In this document: positions 39,909 to 48,780 of the stretch, one piece after another
How the letters are laid out: each line of letters opens with the position of its first letter
How positions within the stretch are numbered: the first letter of the stretch is position 1
Origin: Streptomyces sp. JJ38
Lineage (GTDB): Bacteria; Actinomycetota; Actinomycetes; Streptomycetales; Streptomycetaceae
Assembly (NCBI RefSeq): GCF_019303475.1
Contig: NZ_JABLSI010000012.1
Coordinates: 1-64,000 of the forward strand
Length of the DNA stretch: 64,000 bases
Direction: 5' to 3'
The notes under the pieces: generated by a model
Seen by the model: the letters and a program-made list of their open reading frames with translations, nothing else
Database searches by the model: none
What the model was told of the DNA's origin: nothing
Program-made: the position numbers and the translations under genes

Positions 39909-40799
39909 CTACTCGCGCGGGCGGACGCCGAGGACGTCGAGGAGGGCGCGGGTGGCGGGGGTGGGGTTGAAGCGGCTCCAGGCCAGGCACTCGACGCGGC
40001 GCGGACCGTCGACGACGGGGACGAGCGCCAGCTCCGGGTCGTCGGCGGCGAGCGGGCGGATGAACGCCGAGGGCAGGAGGCCGACGCCGAGCCCGCGGGC
40101 GATCAGCCGGGTGATGAGCTCGGCGACGCCCGCCTCGTAGGCGACGTCGCGGGTCAGACCGGCGGCGGTGAAGGCCCGGTCGGACTGGGCGCGGGCGGGG
40201 GTTCCGTCCATGAAGTCCACGAACGTCTCCTCCGCGATCTCCTCCAGCGCGACCCGGGGCGCGCCCGCGAGCCGGTGGCCGGCGGGGACGACGAGGACGT
40301 GCTGGTCGTGGTCGAGGGCGAGGGTCTCCACCCCGGTCGGCAGCTCGCCCTCGGGCAGGCCGAGGAAGGCGATGTCCAGTTCGCCCTTGCGGATCGCCGC
40401 GACGAGCTCGTAGCTGCCCCCGGCGCGCAGGAGGACGCGGACGTCCGGGTAGCGGGCGCGGTAGCGCTGGAGCAGCTCGGGGACGTCGACGGCGGCCGTG
40501 GTGACGATGACGCCGACGGCGAGCCGGCCGCGGACGACGCCGGTCGCGGCGGCCGCGTCGGCGACCGCGCGGTCCGCGGCGGCCAGGCACTCCCGCGCGC
40601 CGGTGAGGAACGCCTCACCCGCGTCGGTGAGTTCGACACGGCGGCTGGAGCGGGCGAACAGCTTGACGCCCAGTTCGCGTTCGAGCGCGGCGATGCGGTG
40701 GCTGAGCGACGACTGCACGACGAAGCAGCGCTCCGCCGCGCGCGTGAAGTTGCGCGTCTCGGCGACGGCGACGACGTAGCGGAGCTGTTGGAGGTCCAT
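39909..40799 (-). CDS. LysR-family transcriptional regulator
   Basis: 296 aa from ATG 40799. HTH MDLQQLRYVVAVAETRNFTR, AAERCFVVQSSLSHRIAALE, and the periplasmic-binding-like effector domain (GRLAVGVIVTTAAVDVPELL, HVLVVPAGHRLA, GVAELITRLIARGLGVGLLP). It is divergent from an EamA transporter gene, with a TTGC-N7-GCAA LysR-type site in the 79-bp gap. It most likely activates that exporter in response to its substrate. Confidence 0.92.
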   Translation of the reverse strand: MDLQQLRYVVAVAETRNFTRAAERCFVVQSSLSHRIAALERELGVKLFARSSRRVELTDAGEAFLTGARECLAAADRAVADAAAATGVVRGRLAVGVIVTTAAVDVPELLQRYRARYPDVRVLLRAGGSYELVAAIRKGELDIAFLGLPEGELPTGVETLALDHDQHVLVVPAGHRLAGAPRVALEEIAEETFVDFMDGTPARAQSDRAFTAAGLTRDVAYEAGVAELITRLIARGLGVGLLPSAFIRPLAADDPELALVPVVDGPRRVECLAWSRFNPTPATRALLDVLGVRPRE

Positions 40800-40819
40800 C
40801 CATCCATGATCCTGGCTCA

Positions 40820-40834
40820 TTGCTTGCATCGCAA
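40820..40834. promoter_or_regulatory. LysR-type T-N11-A box
   Basis: TTGCTTGCATCGCAA carries TTGC/GCAA arms with the T-N11-A spacing of LysR sites. It lies midway between the divergent LysR (40799) and EamA (40879) starts. Confidence 0.55.
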
Positions 40835-40878
40835 ACATGTGTTGGATTCATGGCCGCCTCTCGCCCAGACTTCACCCC

Positions 40879-41778
40879 ATGCAGACCTTGACCACGCGGC
40901 ACGGGGCCACCGTCGCGCTGACCGCGATCGCTCCCGCGGCCTGGGGCACCACCTACGCCGTGACCACCGAACTGCTGCCGCCCGGGCACCCGTTGTTCGC
41001 CGGGCTGATGCGGGCCCTGCCCGCCGGGCTGCTCGCCCTGGCCATCACCCGCGTGCTGCCGCGCGGGGACTGGTGGTGGAAGGCCGCGGTGCTCGGCACG
41101 CTCAACATCGCCGCCTTCTTCCCGCTGCTGTTCCTCGCGGCCGAGCGGCTTCCGGGCGGTGTCGCGGCGACGCTCGGCGCCGCCCAGCCCCTGTTGGTCG
41201 CGGGGCTGGCCATGGCGGTCCTCCACGACCGGCCGACCTCCTGGCGGTGGGCCTGGGGCGTGCTCGGCGTGGTCGGCGTCGGGCTCGTCGTCCTCGGGCC
41301 GGGGGCCGGGCTGGACGCCGTCGGCGTGCTCGCCGGGCTCGCCGGTACGGCCACCATGGCGACGGGACTCGTCCTCACCAAGCGCTGGGGCCGCCCCTGC
41401 GGGGTCGGTCCACTGACCCTGGCCGGCTGGCAACTGACCGCGGGCGGGCTGCTCCTGCTGCCGTTCACGCTCGCCGTGGAGGGCGTGCCGCAACGGCTCG
41501 ACGCCGGGGCGGTCGGCGGCTACCTGTGGCTCGGCAGCGTCGGCGGGCTGATCGCGTACGCGCTGTGGTTCCGCGGGATAGGCCGACTGCCGGTCGGTGC
41601 GTCGGCGCCGCTGGTCCTGCTGTCGCCGCTGGTCGCGGCCGTCGTCGGGATCGTGCTCGGCGAGTCGCTGAGCCTGCCGCAGGCCCTCGGCTTCGCCCTG
41701 GCCCTGGCGGCCATGCTCGCCGCGCAGCTCGACCCCCCGAGCCCCTTCGGCCGCCTCGCCCGCAGCCGCGCCGCCTGA
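40879..41778 (+). CDS. EamA/DMT-superfamily transporter
   Basis: 299 aa, about ten helices in two EamA repeats: ATVALTAIAPAAWGTTYAVT, GLMRALPAGLLALAI, AAFFPLLFLAAERLPGGVAA in the first, and LAGWQLTAGGLLLLPFTLAV, GGLIAYALWFRGIGRLPVGA, LVLLSPLVAAVVGIVLGESL in the second. Members export amino acids, metabolites or drugs. The substrate is unknown. It is probably regulated by the divergent LysR gene and followed 35 bp later by an oxidoreductase gene on the same strand. Confidence 0.9.
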   Translation: MQTLTTRHGATVALTAIAPAAWGTTYAVTTELLPPGHPLFAGLMRALPAGLLALAITRVLPRGDWWWKAAVLGTLNIAAFFPLLFLAAERLPGGVAATLGAAQPLLVAGLAMAVLHDRPTSWRWAWGVLGVVGVGLVVLGPGAGLDAVGVLAGLAGTATMATGLVLTKRWGRPCGVGPLTLAGWQLTAGGLLLLPFTLAVEGVPQRLDAGAVGGYLWLGSVGGLIAYALWFRGIGRLPVGASAPLVLLSPLVAAVVGIVLGESLSLPQALGFALALAAMLAAQLDPPSPFGRLARSRAA

Positions 41779-41813
41779 CCACCGACATGCCGATGTCCAG
41801 GGAGGACACTCAG

Positions 41814-42494
41814 TTGACGACGCAGACAACCACGCGGATGACCATCGCCGTGCTCGGTGCCACCGGGATGGTGGGCAGCCGGGTGGTCACCGAGGCGGCC
41901 GGACGAGGACACCGGGTGCTCGCCCTGGCGCGCAGGCCCGCGAGCGACGTGCCGGGCGTGACGCCGGTCGGCGTCGACGCGACGGACGCCGACGCCCTGC
42001 GCCGGGCCCTGTCCGGCACCGCGCCGGACGCCTTCGTCCTGGCGGTGCGTTCGTTCCCCGCCGACCGGGAGTTCCTCGTCGGCGCGACCCGTACCGTGCT
42101 GGACGTCGCCGACGAGGCGGGGGCCCGGGTCCTCGTCGTCGGTGGGGCCGGAGCGCTGCGCAGCCCCGGGGACGGTGAGCTCCTGGTCGCCGACGACCCC
42201 GCGTACGTGCCCGCCGAGTGGCGGGACGTGGCCGCCGCCGGGGTCGCCCAGCTGCGGACGTGCGAGGCCCACCCCGCCGCCGACTGGGCCTATCTGAGCC
42301 CGCCCGCGCTGCTGACGCCCGGCGACCGGACCGGCCGCTACCGGCGCGGCACCGACACCCTGCTGACCGCCGCCGACGGCCGCTCGTGGATCAGCGCCGA
42401 GGACCTGGCCGTCGCCACGGTCGACGCGCTGGAGGCGCCGGGCCCCGACCGCCACTTCACGGTCGCCCACGCCGACGGGACCCCGTCGGCGTGA
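41814..42494 (+). CDS. NAD(P)H-binding (NmrA/SDR-a-like) protein
   Basis: 226 aa from TTG 41814, which has GGGAGG 8 nt upstream; ATG 41787/41793 are weaker alternatives. Rossmann motif TIAVLGATGMVGSRVVTEAA, then VLALARRPASDVPGVTPVGV, ARVLVVGGAGALRSPGDGE and SWISAEDLAVATVDALEAPG. It is a NAD(P)H-dependent quinone reductase-like or NmrA-type sensor, catalytic Tyr-x3-Lys not evident. It shares a transcript direction with the EamA gene. Its 3' end overlaps the convergent dehydrogenase gene by 38 bp. Confidence 0.85.
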   Translation: MTTQTTTRMTIAVLGATGMVGSRVVTEAAGRGHRVLALARRPASDVPGVTPVGVDATDADALRRALSGTAPDAFVLAVRSFPADREFLVGATRTVLDVADEAGARVLVVGGAGALRSPGDGELLVADDPAYVPAEWRDVAAAGVAQLRTCEAHPAADWAYLSPPALLTPGDRTGRYRRGTDTLLTAADGRSWISAEDLAVATVDALEAPGPDRHFTVAHADGTPSA

Positions 42495-45327
42495 CGGGGC
42501 GGGCCGGGCCGTCGGTGCGGGCCGGTGACGGCAGGTGCGCGGCCAGGACCTCGGCCAGGTGGTGGCCGCGGACGCCGGCGAGCTGGGTGAGCTGGGTGCG
42601 GCAGCTGTAGCCGTCGGCCAGGATCGCGGCGTCGGCGGGGGCCCGGCGGACGGCGGGGAGGAGCTGGTCCTCGGCGCAGGCGACGGAGACATCGTGGTGG
42701 CCCGCCTCGAAGCCGAAGTTGCCGGCGAGGCCGCAGCAGCCGCCGGAGAGTTCGCCGGTGAGCCCGGCCCTGGCGCGCAGGCGCCGGTCGGCGGCGTCGC
42801 CGAGGACGGCGTGCTGGTGGCAGTGGGTCTGCCCGGCGACGGGCTTGCCGACCGTGGGCGGGGTCCAGGTGGGGGCGAGCTCCTCCAGGGTTTCGGCGAA
42901 GGTGCGGACGAGCCCGGCGAGCCGGGCGGCGCGCGGGTCGCCGGGCAGGAGCTCGGGGAGGTCGGTGCGCAGGGCGGCGGCGCAGGGGGGTTCGAGGACG
43001 GTGACGGGCAGCCCGGCGTCCAGGGCGGGGGCGACGACGTCGAGGGTGCGGCGCAGGACGGCGCGGGCCTGGTCGAGTTGGCCGGTGGAGACGTAGGTGA
43101 GGCCGCAGCACACGGGCCTGGGCGGGACGGCGAGCCGTAGCCCGGCGTCGTGGAGGACGGCGACGGCGGCGGTGCCGGCGGCCGGGGAGAGGTGGTTGGT
43201 GAAGGTGTCGGGCCACAGGATGGCGGTGGGGCCGGAGGGCTGGGCCGTGCGGTCCTGGCGGCGCCACCAGCGGGTGAAGGGCTCGGGGGCCAGCGGCGGG
43301 ATGTCGCGCTCGGGGGCGATCCCGGCGAGCCGTGCCGCGGCCCGCGCCAACGGGCGGACGGAGGCCGCCGCGTTGAGCAGGGGCGCGGTGCGGGTGAGGG
43401 CGGCGAGGTGCAGCCACCGCGGGAGGCGGCCCATGGCGTAGTGGGCGGCGGGGCGGCGGCGTCCGGCGTAGTGGTGGTGGAGGAACTCGGCCTTGTAGGT
43501 GGCCATGTCGACGCCGACGGGGCAGTCGGTCTTGCAGCCCTTGCAGGACAGGCACAGGTCGAGCGCCTCGTGCACCTCCTCGGACTGCCAGCCGTCGGTG
43601 ACGAGTTCACCGGCGAGCATCTCGTGCAGGAGGCGTGCCCGGCCCCGGGTGGAGTGCTGTTCCTGGCCGGTGGCGCGGTAGGAGGGGCACATGACGGTGG
43701 CGCCGGAGGCGGTGGTGTCGCGGCACTTGGCGACGCCGACGCAGCGGCGGACGGCGGCGCCGAAGTCGCCGTCGTCGTGCGGGTAGGCGAAGGCGGTGGG
43801 CACGGGTTCGCGGGGCAGGACGGCGAAGCGGAGGTTCTCGTCGAGCCGGTGTGGGCGGGCGAGCACGCCCGGGTTGAGGGCGCCGTCCGGGTCCCAGGCG
43901 TCCTTGAACCGCTCGAAGAGGGCGACAAGCTCGGGCCCGTACATGGCGGGGAGGAGCTCCGCGCGGGCCTGGCCGTCACCGTGTTCGCCGGAGAGCGAGC
44001 CGCCGTGCTGGACGACGAGGTGGGCGAGGTCCTCGGAGAAGGCGCGGAAGCGGGCGATGCCGGGCGGGGTGAGGAGGTCGAAGTCGATGCGGACGTGGAT
44101 ACAGCCGTCGCCGAAGTGGCCGTAGGGCAGGCCGCGCAGGCCGTGGGTGCGCAGGAGGGCGCGGAAGTCGGCGAGGTAGGCGCCGAGGCGGGCGGGCGGG
44201 ACGGCGCAGTCCTCCCAGCCGGGCCAGGCCTCGCTGCCGTCGGGGAGGCGGGTGGCGGTGCCTGAGGCGTCCTCGCGGACCCGCCACAGGGCGCGCTGGG
44301 CGGCGGGGTCGACGAGGAGGAGGTGATCGGTGGTGCCCGGGGCCGCGGCCCGGCACAGCCGCCGGGCGGCGGCCTCGGCCTCGGCCGGGGTGTCGCCGCC
44401 CAGTTCGGCGAAGAGCCAGGCCGCGCCGCGGGGCAGTGAGGCGCGGGCGGCGGGGGTGACGAGGTCGGCGGCCATGCCCTCGACGGTGAGGGGCCCGTGC
44501 GGCAGGAGGCCGACGGCGGCCTCGGCGGCGGCGCTCTCGTCGGGGTAGCCGAGGACGGCGAGCACCCGGGCGCCGGGGGCGGGGACGAGCCGGACGGTGG
44601 CCTGGGTGAGCACGCCGAGGGTGCCCTCGCCGCCGGTGAAGGCGCGGGCCCAGTCCTCGCCGTGCTCGGGCAGGAGGGCGTCGAGCGCGTAGCCGGAGAT
44701 GCGCCGGGGCAGTTCGGGGAAGCCGGTGCGCAGGCGGGCCAGCTCGCCGTGGACGAGGGCGCGCACCGAACTGCGCAGCGGCTCGGGGACCTCGTGGCCG
44801 CCGGGGGCGAGGCGGACGGGATCGCCGCGGTAGGTGAGCACGTCGAGGGCGTGGACGTTGTCGGCGGTGGTGCCCCAGGCGACGGAGTGGGAACCGCAGG
44901 AGTTGTTGCCGATCATGCCGCCGAGGGTGCAGCGGCTGTGCGTCGAGGGGTCGGGCCCGAAGGTCAGCCCGTGCGGGGCGGCGTGGGCGCGGAGGGTGTC
45001 GCAGATGACGCCGGGCTGGACGACGGCGGTGCGGGCCTCGGGATCGATGTCGAGCACGGCGTTCATGTGCCGCGTGAAGTCCAGGACGACACCGGTGCCG
45101 GTGGCCTGCCCGGCGATGCTCGTGCCCGCGCCCCGGGGGACGACGGGGACGCCGTGCTCACGGCAGACGGCGAGCGCCGCGGCGACGTCCTCGGTGTCCT
45201 CGGGCGCGACGACGCCCACGGGCACGCGGCGGTAGTTGGACGCGTCCATCGTGGTCAACGCCCTGCTCGCGGCGTCGAACTCGACGTCCCCCCGTACGGC
45301 TTTCCGAAGCTGCGCTGCCAGTCCCAT
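42457..45327 (-). CDS. FAD-binding and Fe-S oxidoreductase fusion (D-2-hydroxyacid dehydrogenase, YdiJ-like)
   Basis: 956 aa, full-length fusion. Residues ~35-230: FAD_binding_4 (VPRGAGTSIAGQATGTGVVL, CTLGGMIGNNSCGSHSVAWG). ~230-500: FAD-oxidase C-terminal domain (RIDFDLLTPPG, GGSLSGEHGDGQARAELLPA with the HGDG motif). From ~527: CVGVAKCR and, at ~592-604, CLSCKGCKTDCP for 4Fe-4S clusters. The C-terminal CCG domains contain CHQHAV (~835) and GGCCGLAGNFGFE (~861). It resembles E. coli YdiJ/Dld-II enzymes that oxidise D-2-hydroxyglutarate or D-lactate and pass electrons to quinone. It overlaps the convergent oxidoreductase gene by 38 bp. Confidence 0.9.
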   Translation of the reverse strand: MGLAAQLRKAVRGDVEFDAASRALTTMDASNYRRVPVGVVAPEDTEDVAAALAVCREHGVPVVPRGAGTSIAGQATGTGVVLDFTRHMNAVLDIDPEARTAVVQPGVICDTLRAHAAPHGLTFGPDPSTHSRCTLGGMIGNNSCGSHSVAWGTTADNVHALDVLTYRGDPVRLAPGGHEVPEPLRSSVRALVHGELARLRTGFPELPRRISGYALDALLPEHGEDWARAFTGGEGTLGVLTQATVRLVPAPGARVLAVLGYPDESAAAEAAVGLLPHGPLTVEGMAADLVTPAARASLPRGAAWLFAELGGDTPAEAEAAARRLCRAAAPGTTDHLLLVDPAAQRALWRVREDASGTATRLPDGSEAWPGWEDCAVPPARLGAYLADFRALLRTHGLRGLPYGHFGDGCIHVRIDFDLLTPPGIARFRAFSEDLAHLVVQHGGSLSGEHGDGQARAELLPAMYGPELVALFERFKDAWDPDGALNPGVLARPHRLDENLRFAVLPREPVPTAFAYPHDDGDFGAAVRRCVGVAKCRDTTASGATVMCPSYRATGQEQHSTRGRARLLHEMLAGELVTDGWQSEEVHEALDLCLSCKGCKTDCPVGVDMATYKAEFLHHHYAGRRRPAAHYAMGRLPRWLHLAALTRTAPLLNAAASVRPLARAAARLAGIAPERDIPPLAPEPFTRWWRRQDRTAQPSGPTAILWPDTFTNHLSPAAGTAAVAVLHDAGLRLAVPPRPVCCGLTYVSTGQLDQARAVLRRTLDVVAPALDAGLPVTVLEPPCAAALRTDLPELLPGDPRAARLAGLVRTFAETLEELAPTWTPPTVGKPVAGQTHCHQHAVLGDAADRRLRARAGLTGELSGGCCGLAGNFGFEAGHHDVSVACAEDQLLPAVRRAPADAAILADGYSCRTQLTQLAGVRGHHLAEVLAAHLPSPARTDGPARPVTPTGSRRRGRP

Positions 45328-45438
45328 GCACCCCAGCGTGCACCCTCGGGGCGCCGCGGGGCGACGGTGTGGCGACGGCGCGTTGCGGCGCGGCGCACTG
45401 TCGGGGGCTTGCTCGCCGGCCCCGGGAGGGGGCGGCCG

Positions 45439-45777
45439 TTACGCGTCGGGCCCGGACGGCTCCGGCCCGTCCGCCCCGGACGGCCCGGGAGAACCGGACG
45501 GCCCGGAGCCCTCCGGGCCGGACGGCCGCGCGGCACGGCGGATGGCGGCGTCCCGGGCGCGGACGTAGAGCAGGCCGACGAGGCCGAGACCGCCCCCGGC
45601 GAGACAGCTCCACAGCCACCACGTGTGGCCGTGGTCGGCGAACCAGCCGTAGAAGGGGAGCTGCGCGAGGAAGAGCACGAACCAGGCAGCCGTGCCGACG
45701 GCGACGGTCAGCACGACGTTGCCCTCCAGCGGCTCCGGTGCCTCCCGGTCGTCGTCCAGCCAGGTCCTCAGACGCAT
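45439..45777 (-). CDS. DUF2530 membrane protein
   Basis: 112 aa from ATG 45777 (a GTG immediately precedes it). Two helices: NVVLTVAVGTAAWFVLFLAQ and WWLWSCLAGGGLGLVGLLYV, around the signature LPFYGWFADHGHTWWLWSCL, which is conserved in actinobacterial DUF2530 proteins. The last ~30 residues are a Ser/Gly/Pro repeat (SGPEGSGPSGSPGPSGADG). It is convergent with nothing and divergent from the purine permease gene; in other Streptomyces DUF2530 also sits next to an NCS2 permease gene, as I recall. Confidence 0.85.
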   Translation of the reverse strand: MRLRTWLDDDREAPEPLEGNVVLTVAVGTAAWFVLFLAQLPFYGWFADHGHTWWLWSCLAGGGLGLVGLLYVRARDAAIRRAARPSGPEGSGPSGSPGPSGADGPEPSGPDA

Positions 45778-45935
45778 CACGCGGCCAGCCTATCGGTCGC
45801 CCGGACGGCGGCGTGATGTGAGGCGCACCGCAGTACGGGAGGGGGATTCGCGCTCACCGGAATCATTTGTTCATACTGCAACCACCCCCGTTGAGACGAC
45901 GCACGTCGTAGCTTCCTCCAAGAGGTATGTGCCTG

Positions 45936-47399
45936 ATGTCCGCTCCGGCTGCCGCCGCCACGGCCGACGGTTCCCCCACGCCGCCCCCCGCCGGCCCGCT
46001 CGACCGCTTCTTCGGCGTCACCCGACGCGGCTCGACCTACGGTCGCGAGATACGCGGCGGACTGGCCACGTTCTTCGCGATGGCCTACATCATCGTGCTG
46101 AACCCGATCATCCTCGGCGCCGGAACGGACAAGTACGAGCAGCAGCTCGACAACGCCCAACTCGTCACCGCCACGGCCCTCATGGCCGGACTGACGACGA
46201 TCCTCATGGGGGTGATCGGCAACGTCCCGATCGCCCTCGCGGCGGGGCTCGGCATCAACGCCGTCGTCTCGCTCCAGCTCGCCCCGCAGATGAGCTGGCC
46301 GGACGCCATGGGCATGGTGTGCCTGGCCGGGCTGGCGCTGCTCGTCCTGGTGGCCTCGGGGCTGCGGGAACGGGTCATGGACGCCATCCCCGGCGGCCTG
46401 CGGCGGGCCATCGCCATCGGCATCGGGCTGTTCATCACGCTCATCGGGCTGGTGGACTCCGGCTTCGTCACCCGCAACCCCGACGACGCGCACACCACCG
46501 TGCCGCTCGCCCTCGGACAGGGCGGGCAGCTCCAGGGCTGGCCCGTCGTCGTCTTCGTCGCCGGACTGGCGCTGATGGCCGTGCTCGTGGTGCGCAGGGC
46601 CCGCGGCGCGATCCTGCTGAGCATCGCCGTGACGACGGTCCTGGCCGTGGCCCTCAACTCGGTGGCGACGATCCCCGACGAGGCGTGGGGCCTGGCCGTG
46701 CCGAGCCTGCCCGACCAGGTCGTGAGCATGCCGGACTTCGGGCTCATCGGCGAGGTCAGCCTCTTCGGCGGCTTCGCCGAGGTCGGCGTCCTCACCGGCT
46801 GCCTGTTCGTCTTCACCGTCCTGCTGTCCGGGTTCTTCGACGCGATGGGCACGATCATCGGCGTCGGCGAGGAGGCGAAGCTGACGGACGAGGGCGGCCG
46901 GCTGCCGGGCATGGGCCGCATCCTCATGGCGGACGGCATCGGGGTCGTCGGCGGCGGTTTCGGCTCCTGCTCGGCCAACACCTGCTTCGTGGAGTCCACG
47001 GCGGGCGTCGGCGAGGGGGCCAGGACGGGCATGGCCAACCTGGTCACCGGCGGACTGTTCCTGCTGGCCCTGGTCTTCACACCACTGGCCACGGTGGTGC
47101 CCTCGCAGGCGGCGACCCCGGCCCTCGTCGTCGTCGGCGTCCTGATCATGGCGGCGAACGTCAGGGAGATCGACTGGAACGACCTGACGGTCGCCGTCCC
47201 GGCCTTCCTGACCATGATCGCGATGCCGTTCACCTACAGCATCACCAACGGCATCGGCATCGGCGTCCTGGCCTTCATCCTGCTGCGCGCCGGAACCGGG
47301 CGGCTACGGGAGGTCCCGTGGCTGCTGAACGCCGTCGGCGCCTGCTTCCTCGTCTACTTCCTCCTCGACCCGATCGAACAGCTCCTCGGCCTCCGCTGA
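45936..47399 (+). CDS. NCS2/AzgA-family purine permease
   Basis: 487 aa from ATG 45936 (ATG 45927 possible). About 12-14 helices with AzgA marks: REIRGGLATFFAMAYIIVLN, NVPIALAAGLGINAVVSLQL, LRRAIAIGIGLFITLIGLVD, LSGFFDAMGTIIGVGEEAKL and SCSANTCFVESTAGVGEGAR. The adenine/guanine/hypoxanthine transporters of E. coli and plants share these. Transport would be by proton symport. It is divergent from DUF2530 and converges with a TetR gene 19 bp away. Confidence 0.9.
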   Translation: MSAPAAAATADGSPTPPPAGPLDRFFGVTRRGSTYGREIRGGLATFFAMAYIIVLNPIILGAGTDKYEQQLDNAQLVTATALMAGLTTILMGVIGNVPIALAAGLGINAVVSLQLAPQMSWPDAMGMVCLAGLALLVLVASGLRERVMDAIPGGLRRAIAIGIGLFITLIGLVDSGFVTRNPDDAHTTVPLALGQGGQLQGWPVVVFVAGLALMAVLVVRRARGAILLSIAVTTVLAVALNSVATIPDEAWGLAVPSLPDQVVSMPDFGLIGEVSLFGGFAEVGVLTGCLFVFTVLLSGFFDAMGTIIGVGEEAKLTDEGGRLPGMGRILMADGIGVVGGGFGSCSANTCFVESTAGVGEGARTGMANLVTGGLFLLALVFTPLATVVPSQAATPALVVVGVLIMAANVREIDWNDLTVAVPAFLTMIAMPFTYSITNGIGIGVLAFILLRAGTGRLREVPWLLNAVGACFLVYFLLDPIEQLLGLR

Positions 47400-47418
47400 G
47401 CCCGGCCCGCGGGCGCGG

Positions 47419-47985
47419 TCAGCGCAGCAGGTGCCGGCGGGCGAGGCGCATGACCTCGTCGCGGCTGCGGCCCCGGTGCTCGGCGGCGATGAAGTACGTG
47501 CCGATCCGCAGGGAGAACGTGATGAGGGAGCGCACCTCGGCCTCGACCTCGTCGTCGCAGATCGCGTCGAACAGCGAGCGCAGGTAGTCCATGCGCCGGT
47601 TGTCGACGCGGCGCAGCCGTTCGGCGACACTCTCGTCACGCCGGGCCCAGTCGCGGATCGCGAGTTCGACGGGTGCGCCCTTCGTCGGGGCGTCGGCGGC
47701 CTCGGCGTTCTCGACGTAGGAGAAGAGCCGGTCCAGCTTCTCCCGGGCGTCCCCGCCCCCGCTCTCGACCGCGTCGATCACCTCCTCGGTGACCTCGCGT
47801 TCCCAGGTGTCGAGCATGTCCTCGAGCAGGGCGCCGCGGTTGCGGAAGAAGCCGTAGAAGCCGCCCTTGCTCACGCCGAGCGCCTGGGCCAGCGGCTCGA
47901 TCCGGACGGCGTCGACCCCGCCCGCCGCCAGCGCGCGCAGCCCCTCCTCGATCCACCTGCGCCGAGGCGTGCGGATCGCGCCCAT
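47419..47985 (-). CDS. TetR-family regulator with adjacent double operator
   Basis: 188 aa from ATG 47985. HTH: RTPRRRWIEEGLRALAAGGV, RIEPLAQALGVSKGGFYGFF, NRGALLEDMLDTWEREVTEE. The C-terminal domain (AIRDWARRDESVAERLRRVD, LITFSLRIGTYFIAAEHRGR) resembles RutR/BM3R1-type regulators. Two palindromes ATACGG-N2-CCGTAT and a variant lie between it and the divergent DUF2867 gene, so autoregulation and control of that gene are likely. Confidence 0.88.
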   Translation of the reverse strand: MGAIRTPRRRWIEEGLRALAAGGVDAVRIEPLAQALGVSKGGFYGFFRNRGALLEDMLDTWEREVTEEVIDAVESGGGDAREKLDRLFSYVENAEAADAPTKGAPVELAIRDWARRDESVAERLRRVDNRRMDYLRSLFDAICDDEVEAEVRSLITFSLRIGTYFIAAEHRGRSRDEVMRLARRHLLR

Positions 47986-48018
47986 GACGGTGCCTCCTCC
48001 CACGTCCGGACCCCGTCC

Positions 48019-48068
48019 ATACGGTGCCGTATAGATCAGTGCTAGCCTCGATGTATACGGCATCGTAT
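48019..48068. promoter_or_regulatory. Two TetR operators, ATACGG-type
   Basis: ATACGGTGCCGTAT (48019-48032) and ATACGGCATCGTAT (48055-48068) are near-identical palindromes 36 bp apart in the 99-bp divergent region between TetR (47985) and DUF2867 (48085). The first is exact outside its 2-bp centre. Placement over both promoters suggests dual repression. Confidence 0.65.
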
Positions 48069-48084
48069 AGATAGGGGCCCGTGC

Positions 48085-48714
48085 ATGAGACTCCCCCGCA
48101 CCGCGCACACCGCCCGCCCGTGGCGCATCCACCAGATCGCCGACGACTTCCACCTCGAGGACGTGTGGGCCCTGCCCACCCCCGGCGGCCCGGACGACCT
48201 CGACCGCCTGGTCCGCCAGATCTCCGGCGGCGTCCCGCGGCGCCCGGGCCGCCGCGAGTCGACGTACCCGTCGCCCGTCGAGGGCTTCCTGCCACGCCTG
48301 CTCTTCGCGGTCCGCTGGCGGCTGGGCGCCCTGCTCGGCTGGGACGACCGCGAGGCCGGCCCGGGCCACCGCGTCCCGAGCCTGCGGGACCGGCTCCCCA
48401 CCGACCTCCGCGAGGGCCCCCGGGGCCCCGACCTCGCCAACGCCCCCTTCACCTCGGTCTTCCAGACCCACGACGAGTGGGCGGCCGAGATGGCCAACCG
48501 CACCTGCCACGCCGTCATGCACATCGGCTGGGTCCCGGACGGCCGGGGCGGTCACCGCGGCCAGATGGCCGTCCTCGTCAGGCCCAACGGACGGCTCGGC
48601 CGTCTCTACATGGCCGCGATCAAGCCCTTCCGCTACCTCGGCGTCTACCAGGCACTGCTACGCCAGATGGGGCGCGAGTGGCAGGCCGGCTCCCCCCGGA
48701 CGGCGGCGGGCTGA
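48085..48714 (+). CDS. DUF2867 protein
   Basis: 209 aa. DUF2867 layout: WRIHQIADDFHLEDVWALPT, PSPVEGFLPRLLFAVRWRLG, FQTHDEWAAEMANRTCHAVM, HIGWVPDGRGGHRGQMAVLV, YMAAIKPFRYLGVYQALLRQ. It is normally fused to, or adjacent to, NAD(P)-binding proteins and is implicated in lipid or START-like binding; here it stands alone and is probably the target of the divergent TetR. RBS is weak (GGGGCC before the ATG). Confidence 0.8.
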   Translation: MRLPRTAHTARPWRIHQIADDFHLEDVWALPTPGGPDDLDRLVRQISGGVPRRPGRRESTYPSPVEGFLPRLLFAVRWRLGALLGWDDREAGPGHRVPSLRDRLPTDLREGPRGPDLANAPFTSVFQTHDEWAAEMANRTCHAVMHIGWVPDGRGGHRGQMAVLVRPNGRLGRLYMAAIKPFRYLGVYQALLRQMGREWQAGSPRTAAG

Positions 48715-48780
48715 CGCCGGGTCGGCCTTCCGGACGGGTGCGCTGACCACCCCGCGCGCGACACCGGCGAAGGTGTTCGC

